The notes: generated from the sequence alone by a model not told the origin. A stretch of DNA of 64,000 nt from Lentinus brumalis (GCA_001792895.1 MARA01000013.1:744001-808000), one strand, 5' to 3'. Counted from the stretch's first letter, positions 24,690 through 37,100 are shown. Numbers and translations: made by a program.

Positions 24690-25250
24690 CTACTCTCGTC
24701 GCCGCCTCTCGTCGCCGCCTCTCGTCGCCACCTCTCGTCGCCGCCTCTCGTCCCTGCCTCTCGTCGCTGCCTCTCGTCGCTGTCTCTCGTCTGTCGTCGC
24801 TCGCCGCCGCCTCTCGTCTGTCGTCGCTCGTCGCTGTCTCTCGTCTGTCGTCGCTCGCCGCCGCCTCTCGTCTGTCGTCGCTCGTCGCTGCCTCTCGTCT
24901 GTCGTCGCTCGTCGCTGCCTCTCGTCTGTCGTCGCTCGTCGCTGCCTCTCGTCTGTCGTCGCTCGTCGCCGCCTCTCGTCGCCGCCTCTCGTCGCTGTCT
25001 CTCATCGCTGTATCTACTCGCCGCCTCTCGTTGCCGCCGCCTCTCGTCTCTCGTCTCTCGTCTGTCGTCTGACGGCCCTCGTGTGACGGCTCTCGTGTGA
25101 CGGCTCTCGTCTGACGGCTCTCGTCTGACGGCTCTCGTCGCCGTCTCTCGTCGCCGTCTCTCGTCTGACGGCTCGCATCTCGTCGCCGCCTCTTGTCGCG
25201 GCCTCTCATCGCCGTCTCTCGTCTGACACCTCGCATCTCGCCGTCTCGAC
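24690..25250. repeat. CTCGTC-rich minisatellite
   Basis: Short units built from CTCGTCGCYGYCTCTCGTC and TGTCGTCGCTC repeat for over 500 bases, passing into a CTCTCGTCTGACGG variant near 25070. A minus-strand open frame across it encodes an Arg/Asp/Glu/Ala repeat. The homogeneous array and absence of splice structure favour satellite DNA over a gene. Confidence 0.8.
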
Positions 25251-25359
25251 CTTGCCCTCGTGTCCTCCCTCCGACGCCTTCAATCCTGACCGCTCTTGTG
25301 GGCTAGCGACCTAAGTACATGTTTGGGTAGTATACTGATGTACGTCTATAATGCGCCAC

Positions 25360-26153
25360 TCAATCGATCTGTTCCATCGGTGAAGGTGGCATGGCCAACC
25401 CGGCCAGCTCTTTAACCGTCTGATTCTGTGCGCGTGGTTTCTTGCGGAGGTGATGATTGCCCTCCATTGCCCCAGCGAGACAGTACTGCTATGTCGCTTT
25501 CAACATACAACTATAATTTCTTTCAACGGAGCACTCACCTCCCAAGACACGCTCGGTGGCATGACGCATGGGTCCTCGCACCAGCGGCGTTTGGTGGCTT
25601 GCATTCTCAGCTCTCTAACGGTGTGTGGAGTTGGTGAACATTGTGCAGGCAGATCAAACTGGACGACTTACCGTTCGACCGTCTTCTGCCTGCCGTCTTC
25701 GGTGTTCATGGCGATATGCGCCATATCCCCGTCGGTTCCCTGGCACGGGCTGATTGCATAGCATGCATGCGGCTCCTGCGGCATCGTTGGCTTGGGAAAC
25801 CTAACCAGCGTGCATCGTCACTCACCTCCTGCAAGCCGTCATCCCTCTGAACTCGCATATTGTTATGCACACTCACCGGGGCAGCCTCAATCTCCTCGAG
25901 GTCAGGCATATCCATATCGTCACACTGCACACTGGTGAGTGAGGGACGATGACCGGTATGCGCCCCGACTCACCTCCGGGCCCATTACACCATTTTCCTC
26001 CATCTTGATCTTCACCAGCTGTGCGTCCATGCGCGTGAATTGTTCTCCGCAGATGCGCGCGAAGTGTTCCCCAACGCATCTGGGTCTGCCCCCTGTTCCA
26101 CAGGACGCGACCGGATATTCGTCGGGAGCGACGCCCAGCAATTCTCTGGCCAT
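25360..26153 (-). CDS. Intron-rich hypothetical gene
   Basis: ATG 26153 opens MARELLGVAPDEYP; the exon ends at GGGCCCGAG before GTGAGT. Later exons read CDDMDMPDLEEIEAAP, EPHACYAISPCQGTDGDMAH, RELRMQATKRRWCEDPCVMP and QYCLAGAMEGNHHLRKKPR, stopping at TGA 25360-25362. Each join has a good donor and acceptor and keeps one frame. A single-codon exon (GAG) may sit near 25830. The product is about 180 residues with scattered Cys and no known domain. The 5' end is unsure: the gene might extend into 26160-26320, where frames remain open. It is convergent with nothing and follows gene 26363-27571 on the same strand. Confidence 0.5.
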
Positions 26154-26362
26154 TCTCCATACATTTTCCCCCGCTCGGCCTCTTCTGGTATACGGGCGAG
26201 CTGGGGCGTCCAGTCAGTGGGTGTGCCCATGGGGCGTGCGCGGCGTGAGGGGAAGAGACAAAGGCCAATGTGCAGGCGCCGGTCTCTCTCAATTTTCTGC
26301 GGCGCTTCCTGGACACCTAGCTCCGCCGGGTCATGTCATTGGGACGATACCATGTACATAAG

Positions 26363-27571
26363 CTACATTGGGGACCTCGCGAGCAGGTGCACGTCGGTGA
26401 TGGCAAAGAACAGCAGTCCGACGTCGTCTAGGCGCACCCGGGTGTGCAGCAGCACCAGATCGCCTGGCTTCAACGAGCAAAAATTGGCGTTCTTGACCAG
26501 AGTGCCAGGTTTGATACGTCGCTGAGAATCCTGCACTTGCAGCATCTGGTGGCTTGTCAGCCAACGGGTCGCTGCAGAGGTCGCCCGTACTCACCCGACC
26601 CCGGCGCGTCATCTTCGCGTACGCGGTAAGCACATTCGGGACGGTTTCTGAGAATACTTCAGTGGGTGTCCCCTCGCACACCGTATCACTCACGGCTCGG
26701 TTTGAACGTGTGAATGATTTCCCTGAAAGCGTTTCTGTCCCCGCGGCGGATGAAGGCGACAGAGATGTCGTACTCTGCGGCTTTGCCTGCCTTCACGTGG
26801 AAATTCAGGTCCCAGACCATGCCGGTGATCTGAACGTCGACAGGCTTGGCCTTGTAGCACATCGTGTCGTCGTTGGTCATTCCGCACGCTTGTACAGGTA
26901 CCTTGCCGAGAGCGAACGCAGGCATGCTTGCATCCGATCTGTGTGCGTACCGACGCAGTCGCCTGCCTTCGGTTAGGTGCGTGCAAATGTTAGCACTGCG
27001 TCCCACTCACTTTGTTAAGGCCTCGCTGATCCATGGCTCCAGCTCCAGCTCGTCCGGCTGGTCAATCTCCTCCGGTTCCCATAGTTGCGGCGCAGGCATA
27101 TTGTCGGTTATGGATGGGTGTGCACTCGAGTATGGCCGAGCTGGGTGGACGCCCACTCGCCGCGTGGCATTCACGCGCGAAGTCCAGGCCGTGCTGGTCA
27201 CATGGGCGTGCCCCAGCGTCTGTGAAGCGCGTCCTCGGGGAGTTTCGGTCCGCTTCCGGCCTACAGGGCGCTGGACCTCGCGCCGGGACCTTGGTCCGTG
27301 CGCGAGGGCTTTCCCGGACCGCATCTTGAATCTGTTGGTCGGCATCTTCGGCACGTCGGCGATCCCCGCGGCAAAGCCTCGACCCAGGTCCGTGCGTGGG
27401 GTACACCTTCCGCTTTCGACGAGATGCCGCCCTCACTGTATTGTCGAGCGCCTGCATGACAGAAGTCCCCGTTGATGCCCCCGTATATAGCAAGTCCGTG
27501 CGGGGTGCTTCCTTTTGCACTACAACGACATCAACGTCTTTGAGGACTTCTGAGGACGTGCGAGCTCTCAT
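26363..27571 (-). CDS. Hypothetical gene, divergent from the Zn-cluster gene
   Basis: ATG 27571 (MRARTSSEVLKDVDVVVV) starts a chain of about five exons: a basic segment ending RRKRK, an exon with DELELEPWISEALT, one with MVWDLNFHVKAGKAAEYD, a short one ending AKMTRRGR, and the last with KPGDLVLLHTRVRLDDVGLL, stopping at 26363. Splice sites are GTGAGT-type and keep one frame. The C-terminal half looks like an all-beta domain, but I cannot assign a family. The start lies only 101 bases from the start of the plus-strand gene at 27673, so both probably use one bidirectional promoter. Confidence 0.55.
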
Positions 27572-27672
27572 ATCAACCCAGCCCGCTGGGCTTCCTCCTC
27601 GCCCTCTCTCTCTCTCCCCCATCAACACCGCCGCCCACCGCCACATCCCCTACTCTGCCACTCCCGTCTGTA
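27572..27672. promoter_or_regulatory. Short divergent promoter
   Basis: 101 bases separate the start codons of two opposite genes. The interval is pyrimidine-rich on the plus strand (CCTCGCCCTCTCTCTCTCTC) with no clear TATA box. A CT-rich tract just before a start codon is common in fungal promoters. Confidence 0.4.
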
Positions 27673-30116
27673 ATGGTCAAGCGCAACAAGGCCCAGGCCC
27701 CCGACGATGACGACGACGACGGTGAGGAGCCCCCGGCCAAAAAGCCCGCCAAGAAGGCGCCTCCCGCCTCCACAAAGAAGCCCCCCGCCACCACCCAGAA
27801 GCCCGCCACCACACCCTCCAAGGCTGCCCGGCCCTGCCCGACGCCCCGGCCCGTCGTCCAGATCCCCCAGCGCGCCAAACCGCCCGGCCCGAAGAAGGTC
27901 GCCGCGTCCGGCCCAGCGCGCCTAGCTCGGCTTCCAAGCAGGCCCGAGCAAAGGTGAGTACGTTCGGCGTTCCCCGAAAGTGCCTCAGTGTCGACGCGTC
28001 CTAGGTCACTCAAGAGGAGCCCCAGGAGGAGGAGGTTCGTGCCCGTCTTCTTTGTTCGTCCTCCCGCTGATCATCCCTCGGCAGCGGTCGCCTCCGCACT
28101 CACGCAAGGTCAGTCATTGTAAACTCCAGTCGACTTCTGTTCGACGCTGACCCCTTCTGGCAGCGTGGACGGCGCATTGAAGTCCAGCAGGACGATGGTC
28201 AGGCGGAGGAGGATGAGCAGGTACGTCCATGCTCGCATCCCGTCATCCTGCTCAACATTACTAGGATACCCCCGTCCCTCCTTCCAAGAAAAAGAAAAAG
28301 AAGAAGTTTGTCATGGTCGACGATTCTGATGACTCGGTCGCAGAGGTAAGTCGCACAGACATCTCTGCTCGCTCCGTACTCAATGCGCCTCCGAGTGGTT
28401 AGACTCCAGCCAAGAAGTCTGCGGGGTCTCGCCCCACCGGCACGGCAGCCAAAGTCTCGCCGGCGAAGGTATGCCCCCTCCCCTTGTTCCACCGCCTGCT
28501 GACTCACGTTCCCCACCCACACGATCAGGCTGTCAAAGGCAAGCACCGCGCTCTCGAGCCCGCCTCTGAGGGCGACGAGGAGCCCCAGGAGTCAGGGGCA
28601 GAGAACGTCGAGGACGAGGCGGGCGTCGACGATGATGCCGGTGACGAGGACGATGTTGTCGTGCGGGGGATGATCGAGGACGACGGGGCGCAGGAGGAAG
28701 GTGTCGATGACGACGGGCTTGCGGAGGGGTCGGTGGAGCAGGAGGACCCTGGTGACGAGGACTACGAGGAAGAGGGGGCGGTAGAGGACGACCACAGTAC
28801 CGACGTAGAGATCGTCTACGTGACTAAGAACAAGACTCACAACAAGGCCCAGCCTAGTGCCTCCGCGGCGCGCACCCGCTCCAAGAACGCTGGCAAGGGT
28901 TCAACGACGCCCTCTGCCGTCAAGGCAGATGTCAAGGGTAAAGGCGTCGCCAAAGCCCCCTCGACGCGCTCACGGCGCAAGGGAGTGCCGGCAGCAGCGG
29001 GGGAGTCTGGTGATAGCGAAACCGACGTCGCAGCGTCGCCCCGCGAAGAAGTCCGACCCCGGCCCTTTGGAGTTCCCGTTCGCCAGGCCGCACACCGATG
29101 CCCAGACGCGCGCCCCGTACTTGTGGCTATTCAATCCCGCCTCCGACGGGGAGGACTTCGACGCCTTGCACCAAAGACTGCAGTCCCTGGCAGAAGCCCG
29201 GAAGTTCCGCGTGTTGAACTGCAAGGACCTTACCGGCTACGACTGTATCCAGTGCGCGCGCACGAAGACTGAGTGCACTCGCGAACATAACACGAAGTCC
29301 TGCCAACCCTGCACCGCTCGCGGCTGGAAGTGCTCTTTCGTCGTTGGTACGCCTCCCTTTCTGTCGCCCACATTGTACATACTGATCTAGTTTTCGACAG
29401 CGTTGGTTGCTCTCACCCCCGACTACGAATTCAGCGACATGGTGGACGCCCTCGACCTCAACATCCGCACCCTCGTCGCAACCTCGTTGGCCTCAGACTG
29501 GAGCCTGCACGCTTGTGAGGAGCGTATGGAGGCCTTGGAGAAGCGTCTGGACGGTGTGGAGGGCGCTCTCACCCGCCTGGAGGGCGCGTTCAACAAGTAC
29601 GACGACGTCTTGGGGATGCTGTCGCGCATGTGCCAGCCGTCGGTCCGTGCGGGCTCTCCCCCTCTTTCTATGTCTCTGTTCCCTGGTGCCCCGGCGGCCC
29701 CCGCGTCCCCGTTGTTCCAGCCCGCCCGCCCATCTGTCGCCTCGTCGTCGTCCTCGGCCCCCGTGCGGCAGCCCCCAGCTCAACCCTCCCCATCCTCCCG
29801 TCCCGGTTACTACGAAGCCTGGAAGGTCCCTAGTTATGAGCCCGGTGGCGGCGCCTTGGCCGCCCACTTCTATGAACGTGCTGTGGGGGCGGACCCCCGC
29901 ACTTCGGCAGCGGCGCTTCCAAGCCACGGTCACCCGTCGGAGCCTGGCCCTTCTCGTGCCGGGGCGTCCAGTGAGGCGGGACCTTCTCGGGCCCCCGCTG
30001 CGAGTGAGGCGGCTGGATCGATGGAGGCGGGCGCTTCCCGGCCTGGCGGTCGTCGCGTCGTAAGTTTGTCACATGAACTCTTCACCGTCTCTGACTGACT
30101 CACCCAGGTTGGTTAG
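27673..30116 (+). CDS. Zn2Cys6-type cluster protein with Lys/Glu-rich N-terminus and coiled coil
   Basis: About eleven exons. The N-terminal part is spread over tiny exons separated by introns of roughly 44-60 bases, all in phase 0, encoding Lys/Pro-rich then acidic tracts (SKKKKKKFVMVDDSDDS). A long acidic exon follows, then a cluster with spacing C-x2-C-x6-C-x8-C-x2-C-x6-C at about 29251-29332, typical of fungal binuclear zinc DNA-binding domains. After an intron come a coiled-coil helix (ERMEALEKRLDGVEGALTRL) and a Ser/Pro/Ala-rich tail. The last intron leaves two codons and stop TAG 30114-30116. One weak splice (about 28983-29031) is needed to keep frame. Likely a nuclear DNA-binding protein; genes of this shape often neighbour KDZ transposases in agaricomycetes, but the role is unknown. 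Confidence 0.65.
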
Positions 30117-30503
30117 TTGGTTGGCCCACCCGGCCGCGCCAGGTACATGCAGTTGCCGGACGAGGACATAGAGAACCCTGACTAGGAGGCAGAAGCAGCG
30201 CTCCCGGGTCCTCGCCCCGTCGTGCAGCCGTTCCGGTCGTAGCCAAGTGCCATCGTTGTGTCGTCGTCTGTTTGTTGTGTCATGTACTCGCGGGGGTGCT
30301 CCAGCATGTATCACGCCTGTTCGTTGTCTCGTCTGTGTAAGCCCCGTTCATGTATCAGCGTTGAGGTAACCAGCATGTATCCTGAGTAGCACATCTTATA
30401 CATCGTTGTGTTTGCGTCCTTTGTCTCGTGTGCGCGCTTCATGGCTGGGTGGTAGTCCCTTTCCCTTGGTCCCCCTGGGCGCTCGACGCTCTGACTTGCC
30501 ACC

Positions 30504-31183
30504 ATGCCCAACAAGCGTGCCGCCAGTCGCAGCCCGCCTCCCACCCGATCTCATCCCGCCAAAGTGCTTCATCATGAGGAACTAGAGGCTGCTACTTTCT
30601 TCGTCGTTTCTGACTCAGAGGATGGACCAGGGGGGTCGCCCAAGTTCTCGCCATAAGTTTTTTTCGGGCCCTTGTCACGCACACCCCTGCTTGTCGCGCA
30701 CACCCCTGCTCCCCATGTCTCAGTCCTCTCACATCCTCTTCATAGGATCACCATATACACGCGACGAACGACACAAGCACGGCGGCGATCGCGCAAGACG
30801 ATGTTCCACCCACTTTTCTGGGCGCAGACGCCGTCGATGGCGAACATGCGGCCCATCACACCGCTATGGTGAACTCGGGTCCCCACGATGTTGAACATGA
30901 GGTGCAGGTCGAACAGCTCATGGAAGGGCAAGACGAGTTGCATCATGACGTCGGGGCCGGCGATCTCGGGGCGGATGAACAAGAGGAGGCGGACGAGGAA
31001 CAAGTAGGGGCCGGCGAACTCGGGGCGGACGAACAAGAGGAGGCCGACTTCGACCTCGGTCTTTGGTGGCATATGGTGGAGGAGTGGGCCATGGTGGAGA
31101 TGGACGTTCAGGCTTTCAGTGCACATGTGGACGAGATAGAGGTGCGGGTCATGTCGCTCAGGGCCACTCTCCGTGAGATGTAG
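30504..31183 (+). CDS. Acidic hypothetical protein, two exons
   Basis: ATG 30504 (MPNKRAASRSPPPTRS) opens a short first exon of about 45 codons. A second exon after the acceptor near 30748 reads HATNDTSTAAIAQDDVPP and continues to TAG 31183. The product is very acidic and carries an internal repeat, GAGDLGADEQEEADEE then GAGELGADEQEEADFD, followed by a predicted helix with VEEWAMVEMDVQAFSAHVDE. The donor of exon 1 is not clear, so the join is tentative. It lies between the Zn-cluster gene and the dioxygenase on the same strand. Confidence 0.45.
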
Positions 31184-31527
31184 ACGGCGCCGTAAGAGGC
31201 GGAATGGCAGGCTGCTTTGGAAGCAGTACAAGTACAAGAGACGGTGTTTTCTGGCTAGCGGACCAACGATCCGTGCTACTTCATGATGCGCCTCCTAGCC
31301 CGTAATGCGAAAATCGTTGCTCCCGCTGACATTGCGTGACCCGAGCGGACAGCAGTCCGCTGCGAGGGTACGTCCCTTGGATGATGCGCATTCATCCGCA
31401 GGTCGGTGGGTAAGCCCAGCCACGCTGTCGTGCACCTTCCGCTTGACACTGGAAAACAATCGGTGAGATGTGGTTCATACAAGGGCGAGTCCGCCAGCGC
31501 CCCCGTCCGGCACTGCCAGCCGCGCAT

Positions 31528-31779
31528 CCCAAAGACCCGGTCCCGCTGGTGGTCGAAACGACCCTCCGTCGCGGCTCACATGAGTCACACTTCCACCAGG
31601 CGTCGGGACAACCCTCCCGGCTCCAGTACGGGCCGCTGGGTGAGATCCCGCCCAACGGACCCCGGCCGCACTCGTCCCAAAGACCCCGGTACCGCTGGCA
31701 GTCGACCCTCCATCGCGGCTCACATGGGTCACACTTCCACCAGGCGGTCGAAACAACCCTCCCGGCTCCAGTATGGGGA
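31528..31779 (+). repeat. Two direct repeat units of about 105 bp
   Basis: Unit 1 (31528-31632) and unit 2 (31676-31779) share CCCAAAGACCC, TCGCGGCTCACATG, CACACTTCCACCAGGCG and CCCTCCCGGCTCCAGTA in the same order. Open frames cross both, with repeated SHFHQA and SRLQYG in one frame. It might be an exon of a gene between 31400 and 31850, but I cannot define its ends. Confidence 0.6.
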
Positions 31780-32089
31780 CGCGCGGCGCGGTCGCGTTAG
31801 GAGACATGGCCACCCCAGCGCCGCGAGTGCGTCGCGTTCTTTTCATCGCAGACCATGGATCAGATAACTACCACGAGGATGGCTCACCTGCAATCATGCA
31901 ATGCCAACATCGAGGTGCTATGCGTGGTGTTCATCGTCGGCAGGCTTGCGTATACTTGTATGTACGTGGCGGGGCAATCCAGGAGGGTTATTGGCGCTGA
32001 GCGCGAGAACGGCGCCCCGCCCCCGGCGGTCTGGCGCTCGCTATTAAGTACGGGTCACCCCGCACTGCTGGTCAACTTTGCGCCGCACT

Positions 32090-33740
32090 ATGTCGATCGG
32101 CAGCCCCACCCCCGCATCCACCCATGTTCGATCTGTCTCCGTCCCTGATGAAGGCTCGGACATGCCAGCACAGGGCTCGCGACGGCAGTGTCGGCGTGCA
32201 AGGAGTAAACTCCATGAGAAGGAGCGCAAGAAGAAGCAGAAGAAGAACAAGAAGGTTCGGGAGCGTGAGGAAGCGGCAAAGGCCGCCACAGATGTTGGTG
32301 AGTCTCGTGTCCGCGTAGCAGCACGTCGAAGTAGTTCAAATTAGGTGCAGCTCGCCTGGGTGACAAAAGACCCGCCAGCGATTCTATATGCGCGCCCTCG
32401 AGGAAGAAAAAATGTCGCTCTCAGGCCGCTGTGGCCCGGGCATTCCATGTCACACCGCATCTCGTGGACAAACTGGTCGCTAATCTCAACGTGGACGGCG
32501 CGATGCAGGAGGTCAGCGACCTCAGCGACGAAGAGTGAGTATCTTCATGCTCCTGCCCGCGGGCTGTGTCTGAGTGTTGGGACGTTCGGGCTAGCGGTCC
32601 CCCGAGCTGGTGGGACACCCGCACTCCTGAGCAGCGCAAGACAGAGTTGGAGGGGTGGGCCCACAGGCGGGCCAAGGCGCAGATTAGACAGGCACAGTGT
32701 CGTGCGAACACCAGTGAGTGCGCCCCCGAACTCGTGCGCACCCCCGCACTCATCTGCCAAAGTTTGGATGAGGACGTTCTCCATGAACTATGCCGTCGAG
32801 CATCCGAGGAGTTCGGATGAGGACGTCGAGGAGGTCGAGAGTCAGTGGACGTTTATAACCGGCCATGACCGTCAGGCGAAGCAGGTCCTGTCGGTCGACG
32901 GATATGTGCTCTTCAGCATTATACCAGGCGCTTTCCGGGGGAAGCACTATGTGAGTGCAATCACCAATCTGTCGCGGTTACCTTCGCCAATCTGGTACAG
33001 GATCACCTAGTCACCACATGTACGAAGTGGGCCCACACGGGCGGCTTGAAGACCAATCTTGCCAACGACAAGAAGGGCGTATACAAGGATGTCGGCGAGT
33101 TGGTGGGGACCACCCGGCTGGTAACCTGCTGGCACGCCATCGGACACCCAGTGAGGAGGACTCTCATTCTTGGACAAGTCTTGTCTGATGCTAACCCGAC
33201 GTTCAGCATGAGATGCCAGGGGTGGCCGCCGACTGCAGGGTAACCAACGTCAAGTTTAACGGCTCGTGCGAGACTTTCCGTGAGCTCTCCATCATAACGT
33301 CCTACGTCATGGGTGCCTTCGAGCAACTGGACCCGCTGCAGCATGAGAGGATGCGTGAACTGTACGAGTGGCGTCTCCGGGAAGTCGCGAGCTCCGTCGC
33401 AATGGCTGCGGTGGATCCCGGCATGTTCTTCGAGGGGCGCGAGATGCAGTTCAACAGGTACTCGTTACCGCACTTCGACACCAACGACCCCTCATGGGCT
33501 TGGGCCATCATCATTTACTTTGGCACGTTCCCAACCTGTACGCTCAAGTTCCGTCAGCTCATGTTGCAGGTCACCTTGCGCCCTGGGGACATGGTGATGA
33601 TGCGCGGCCGCGACGTCCTCCACGAGGTCTGTGACTGGGACTTGGGAGAGCGCCATCTCCTCGTTCATTTCACACACCAGACTCTTTGGAAACAGGCAAA
33701 CATCAAGTGCGAGTCGGGGCTTGCCGTCATACGTGATTAG
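32090..33740 (+). CDS. TET/JBP-family 2OG-Fe(II) dioxygenase (putative nucleic-acid base oxidase)
   Basis: Six exons by splice signals: 32090-32297, 32345-32534, 32595-32713, 32763-32950, 33001-33150, 33207-33740. Their lengths keep one frame throughout and give 462 residues. Residues 1-110 are basic with a Lys-rich patch (KERKKKQKKNKK), suiting nuclear import or DNA contact. The C-terminal domain has the iron-ligand pair H-x-D (SLPHFDTNDP, His374/Asp376), a distal His (GRDVLHEV, His424) and the 2OG-binding Arg (DLGERHLLVHF, Arg434), with RPGDMVMMRGRD before the distal His as in TET/JBP enzymes. Known relatives oxidise 5-methylcytosine or thymine in DNA and are expanded in basidiomycetes beside KDZ transposons. 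No stop or frameshift is seen. Substrate is inferred from family only; a non-TET 2OG oxygenase is the main alternative. Confidence 0.75.
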
Positions 33741-34107
33741 CTGTGCAGACATGTACTTGTGTTTTCCCAGCCTGTAACTATTCAATGTTCTTGCAGCGAG
33801 ATCCAGGCAGGGGGGTGCTCCCCACCTACAATAAATTGTACACGTGCCTGCTGGTGGGGTGCGCCCCTCCTGCCCAGCTTGGCCAAAACATCGATACTAC
33901 ATTATACTCCAAGTACTGTTCCCGCCACTATGTCCATACATTACTGGCCCATCAACTGTAGGACCTCGTCCCAAGTTGGAATGGCGGTGTGTTTCTGCGC
34001 CTTGCTTGATCGAAGTTTGCGGGGTGCGCCCTCTGAGTCAGTGCTCAGTGCTTGCATGATTAATGGCCTGATCGACTGCGTGCTCGTCAGCTCCATGCCC
34101 AGCCAAG
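33741..34107. other. Convergent intergenic region
   Basis: Separates the 3' ends of the dioxygenase gene (plus) and the KDZ transposase (minus). It probably holds both polyadenylation regions (AATAAATTG at 33830-33838 on the plus strand). No gene is seen. Confidence 0.4.
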
Positions 34108-37100
34108 CTATAATACGATACTTACTACGCCATAGTCCAGGCGAGTCTCATCGGCGATGATCAGTTTCTGCGTTAGAGAATACGCTACCCTCCTATCGTC
34201 ATCCTTCTCCATCGCCGCTCGATGGGTAGCCGTCACCTTGGACATCCGCTGCAACACATCCCCCGCCATACTTGTGAACATTGCGCCCTTTTGCAGGGCG
34301 TATGCCGTCGCCCCTCTGGAGGCATACTCAGATTTAGCCTCGGCAGTTTCACGGCGTATTCGGGCGAAGGTCAGGAACCCCCTGTGCGCCGCTCTAGCCT
34401 CAGCGTATAGCAGGTTGACTTCCTCGTTAGTGCGGAGGAAGTTCGCCCAGGCTCTAACCCATCTGACGCGGGACACTGAGACGACCATGTCTTAGTTTGA
34501 TAGAGGGTACGCGGCGAGGGCACTCACTTTCTTCCTCCCACTCCTCCTGACCCTGCCCCCGATCGGCCCCGGGGGGCGCCACCGAAAAGATCCAAGAGTC
34601 CGTTTTCTTGCTGTCTCCCAGAGTGCGGGCGGTGTGCAGGTTGGCAGGTGCGAGGTCCTTGGCGAGATCAATGGTCTTCAGCGAGACCGGAATGCTGGTC
34701 TCGTACTGTGAACCTTTCAAGAGAGTCGCCAGGGCCTTCATGCGGCGATGGTTGTTGTTGTACTGCTTGGCCAGGTGGACCACAGCCTGGTTCGCCTGAC
34801 TGACCTCCTTTTGGGCGACGATATTGTTGCGCGTCCCGCGGGCGTTTCGGACCTTGGATTGAATGGTCGCCGCTTTGAGCGCGAGTGACATCTTCAGGGA
34901 CGCGATGAAGTCGTATGCGTGGGCGATACGCAGCCTCAGCTCGAACGCGCCCAAGCTTGTGCACGCTGCGGCGTGGAATGAGGAGCGATCAAGGTCCGAC
35001 GGCAGGAAGAGCATCTGGTCTTCCGCCCCGTTGAAGGGGACACCCGCGGTGTCTGGATCGTCCTCGTCTTCCTCCTGCAACCCGGGCTCCTCGTCTGCGT
35101 CGTCAACCTCCTCCGTCTCCACTACCGCGTTTAACTCCGGCATTGCGTCCTCGTGAGTGACCTGCCACGCATCGATGCGTGACCTTAGAGTCCTTCTCGC
35201 AGAGAGCAACGCCTTGGCATTGTCAGGCGAAGTACCTTGGTTCTTGCGCGCACGACGGAACGACTCGACTCTGGCACGCAGAGCCACCCTGCGCCAGTGT
35301 TAGTCAGTGACCTCACCAAAGGCGTCGAGAAGTTGGACGTACTGTTGAAAGCTGATATCGATACCGGTCTTACGAACAGGGTTTGCTCTGCGCGCAAGCC
35401 CGCGGCCTTGCGGGAGGGTTGTGCCTTGCCCGTCGCACCTTCCTGAACGTCGGCCGCACTGGCCTGAAAATCCTGGACCAGCTTGGTGTATGCCTTGCCT
35501 GCAGTAGGCACTGACGGGGGGTGAGCGACTTATCAGCCAGTGTGCGGGAAGACGCACCTTTGTCCGAGGCCAGGAGGAAGACGTCTCGTGGGCGGCTCTT
35601 TTCGCGCAGGCGCCAGTTGACCGGGGTGGGCGCCTCGGAGTCCATGCCGCGCTTAGCCCATACGTAGACTCGCTCAGGTCCGGCGGAGAGCGTCAGCTCA
35701 GCGAAGTCGATCAGCTGGTCCAGCTGCAATCGCAACTTGTCCTGGAGTTTGCGCGCGAGATATTTACCTGGACGAGGTGAGATCGTGGCTGGTCAGGTTG
35801 AGGGTGGGAGCTCACCCATAGTCTCGTGTTTGACCCAATTCCAGAAAGAAAACATGTCGTTGAGTGCGTCATGCCGAGCGCCCCCGTTCATCTCGCGGGT
35901 GCTCGGACCCACCTGATTGTGCGTAGCCCAAAGAGGCTCGACGGCCTCGCCGTTAGTGTGACCCGCCCCCGATGTGTAGCACACTGCGAACTCGGTTTGG
36001 CAGGAGTCTTTGTGAGCGAGCATGTGCAACTGCGGAAGCAACACGCGCAACCTCTTCACGATAGGTTCCAAGTGCTGGGGCAGCTTGCCCTCCTTCCAGC
36101 GATCAAGGATATTCTTCAGGTAGCTGCAGCCGACGTCATAGGTCATCAACCATTCCAGTAGAGACCTGAGACACTCGAGAGCCCCGCTCAGGGCGAGGTC
36201 TACGAGGAGGAATCTGCCCATACGTTAGCTGACGTGGCCGTCAATGCAGACAAGGGACATGCTCACTGTTCTCCTCCCGGGAGGTCGACGACCGCTCTCG
36301 GCCAGAAGCAGCCGTGGCGGGTACAAGTTACCGCAACGACTCCGGTGATGTCCAAGAAGCGGAACTTGCCCACTTTCTGAGAGCGTGTCACCTTGAAACC
36401 GCTACAAGTCTCCACCTAGTGGCAGTCATTGATACGTTCGTCGAGTCCATGGACGATGCAATAGAAATTGCACTCACGATCTTCCCCTGCTCTTTCGACA
36501 CCGTTTGCTTGTACTTGGGGAGCTCCCTGATGTCCCCGAAGAAACCCCTCTTCCCTGCCAAACTGCGGTCGGTGGGATCGTCCTTCTTAGCTTTCTTCTG
36601 CAAGCTGTGGTTGCCGTCGGCACCCAGATACGCGGCGTAGAGATACCTGCTGAACCTCAGATCGATGCTGGACGAGGATGAGAATCGCCATCACCTTAAT
36701 CTGGGGTCGGTGAGCTCCCAACCCTGCGGGAGATTGACCCCGGGCCAAGGACAGCAGAGACAGCGAAAGACGATGATGTCCTCGGGAGAGTTCGGATATC
36801 TCACACCGTGACACCAGCCTGATCGCTTCAACATCTGGAGGTGGCGCCATGCCCGCGACGCGATCATGAACTCCCTGTACCGATCCTGCGGCATGGCTCA
36901 GCGTAATGTGAGGGGCGCAGGGAGTACCCACGGAACTGAACACACCCACCTTGACTCCATGCGGACACCAGTTGTGGGTTCTCCTGCGTAGCTTGCGAAC
37001 GTAGTCGTAGGCAGACTTCTTGGAGGTGAGCGTGTCGAGATGCGCGTCGTTCATCACCTCGAACGTGAACGCGCTTTTCGTACTCTCCAAGGTGGCGGGA

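Noticed and set aside
24670..25236. Arg/Asp/Glu repeat protein on the minus strand and Ser/Leu/Arg repeat protein on the plus strand
   Set aside because: Both are translations of the CTCGTC minisatellite; openness on both strands is a property of the repeat.
23090..25250. Possible CRISPR-like array
   Set aside because: Units are tandem without unique spacers and the genome is eukaryotic.
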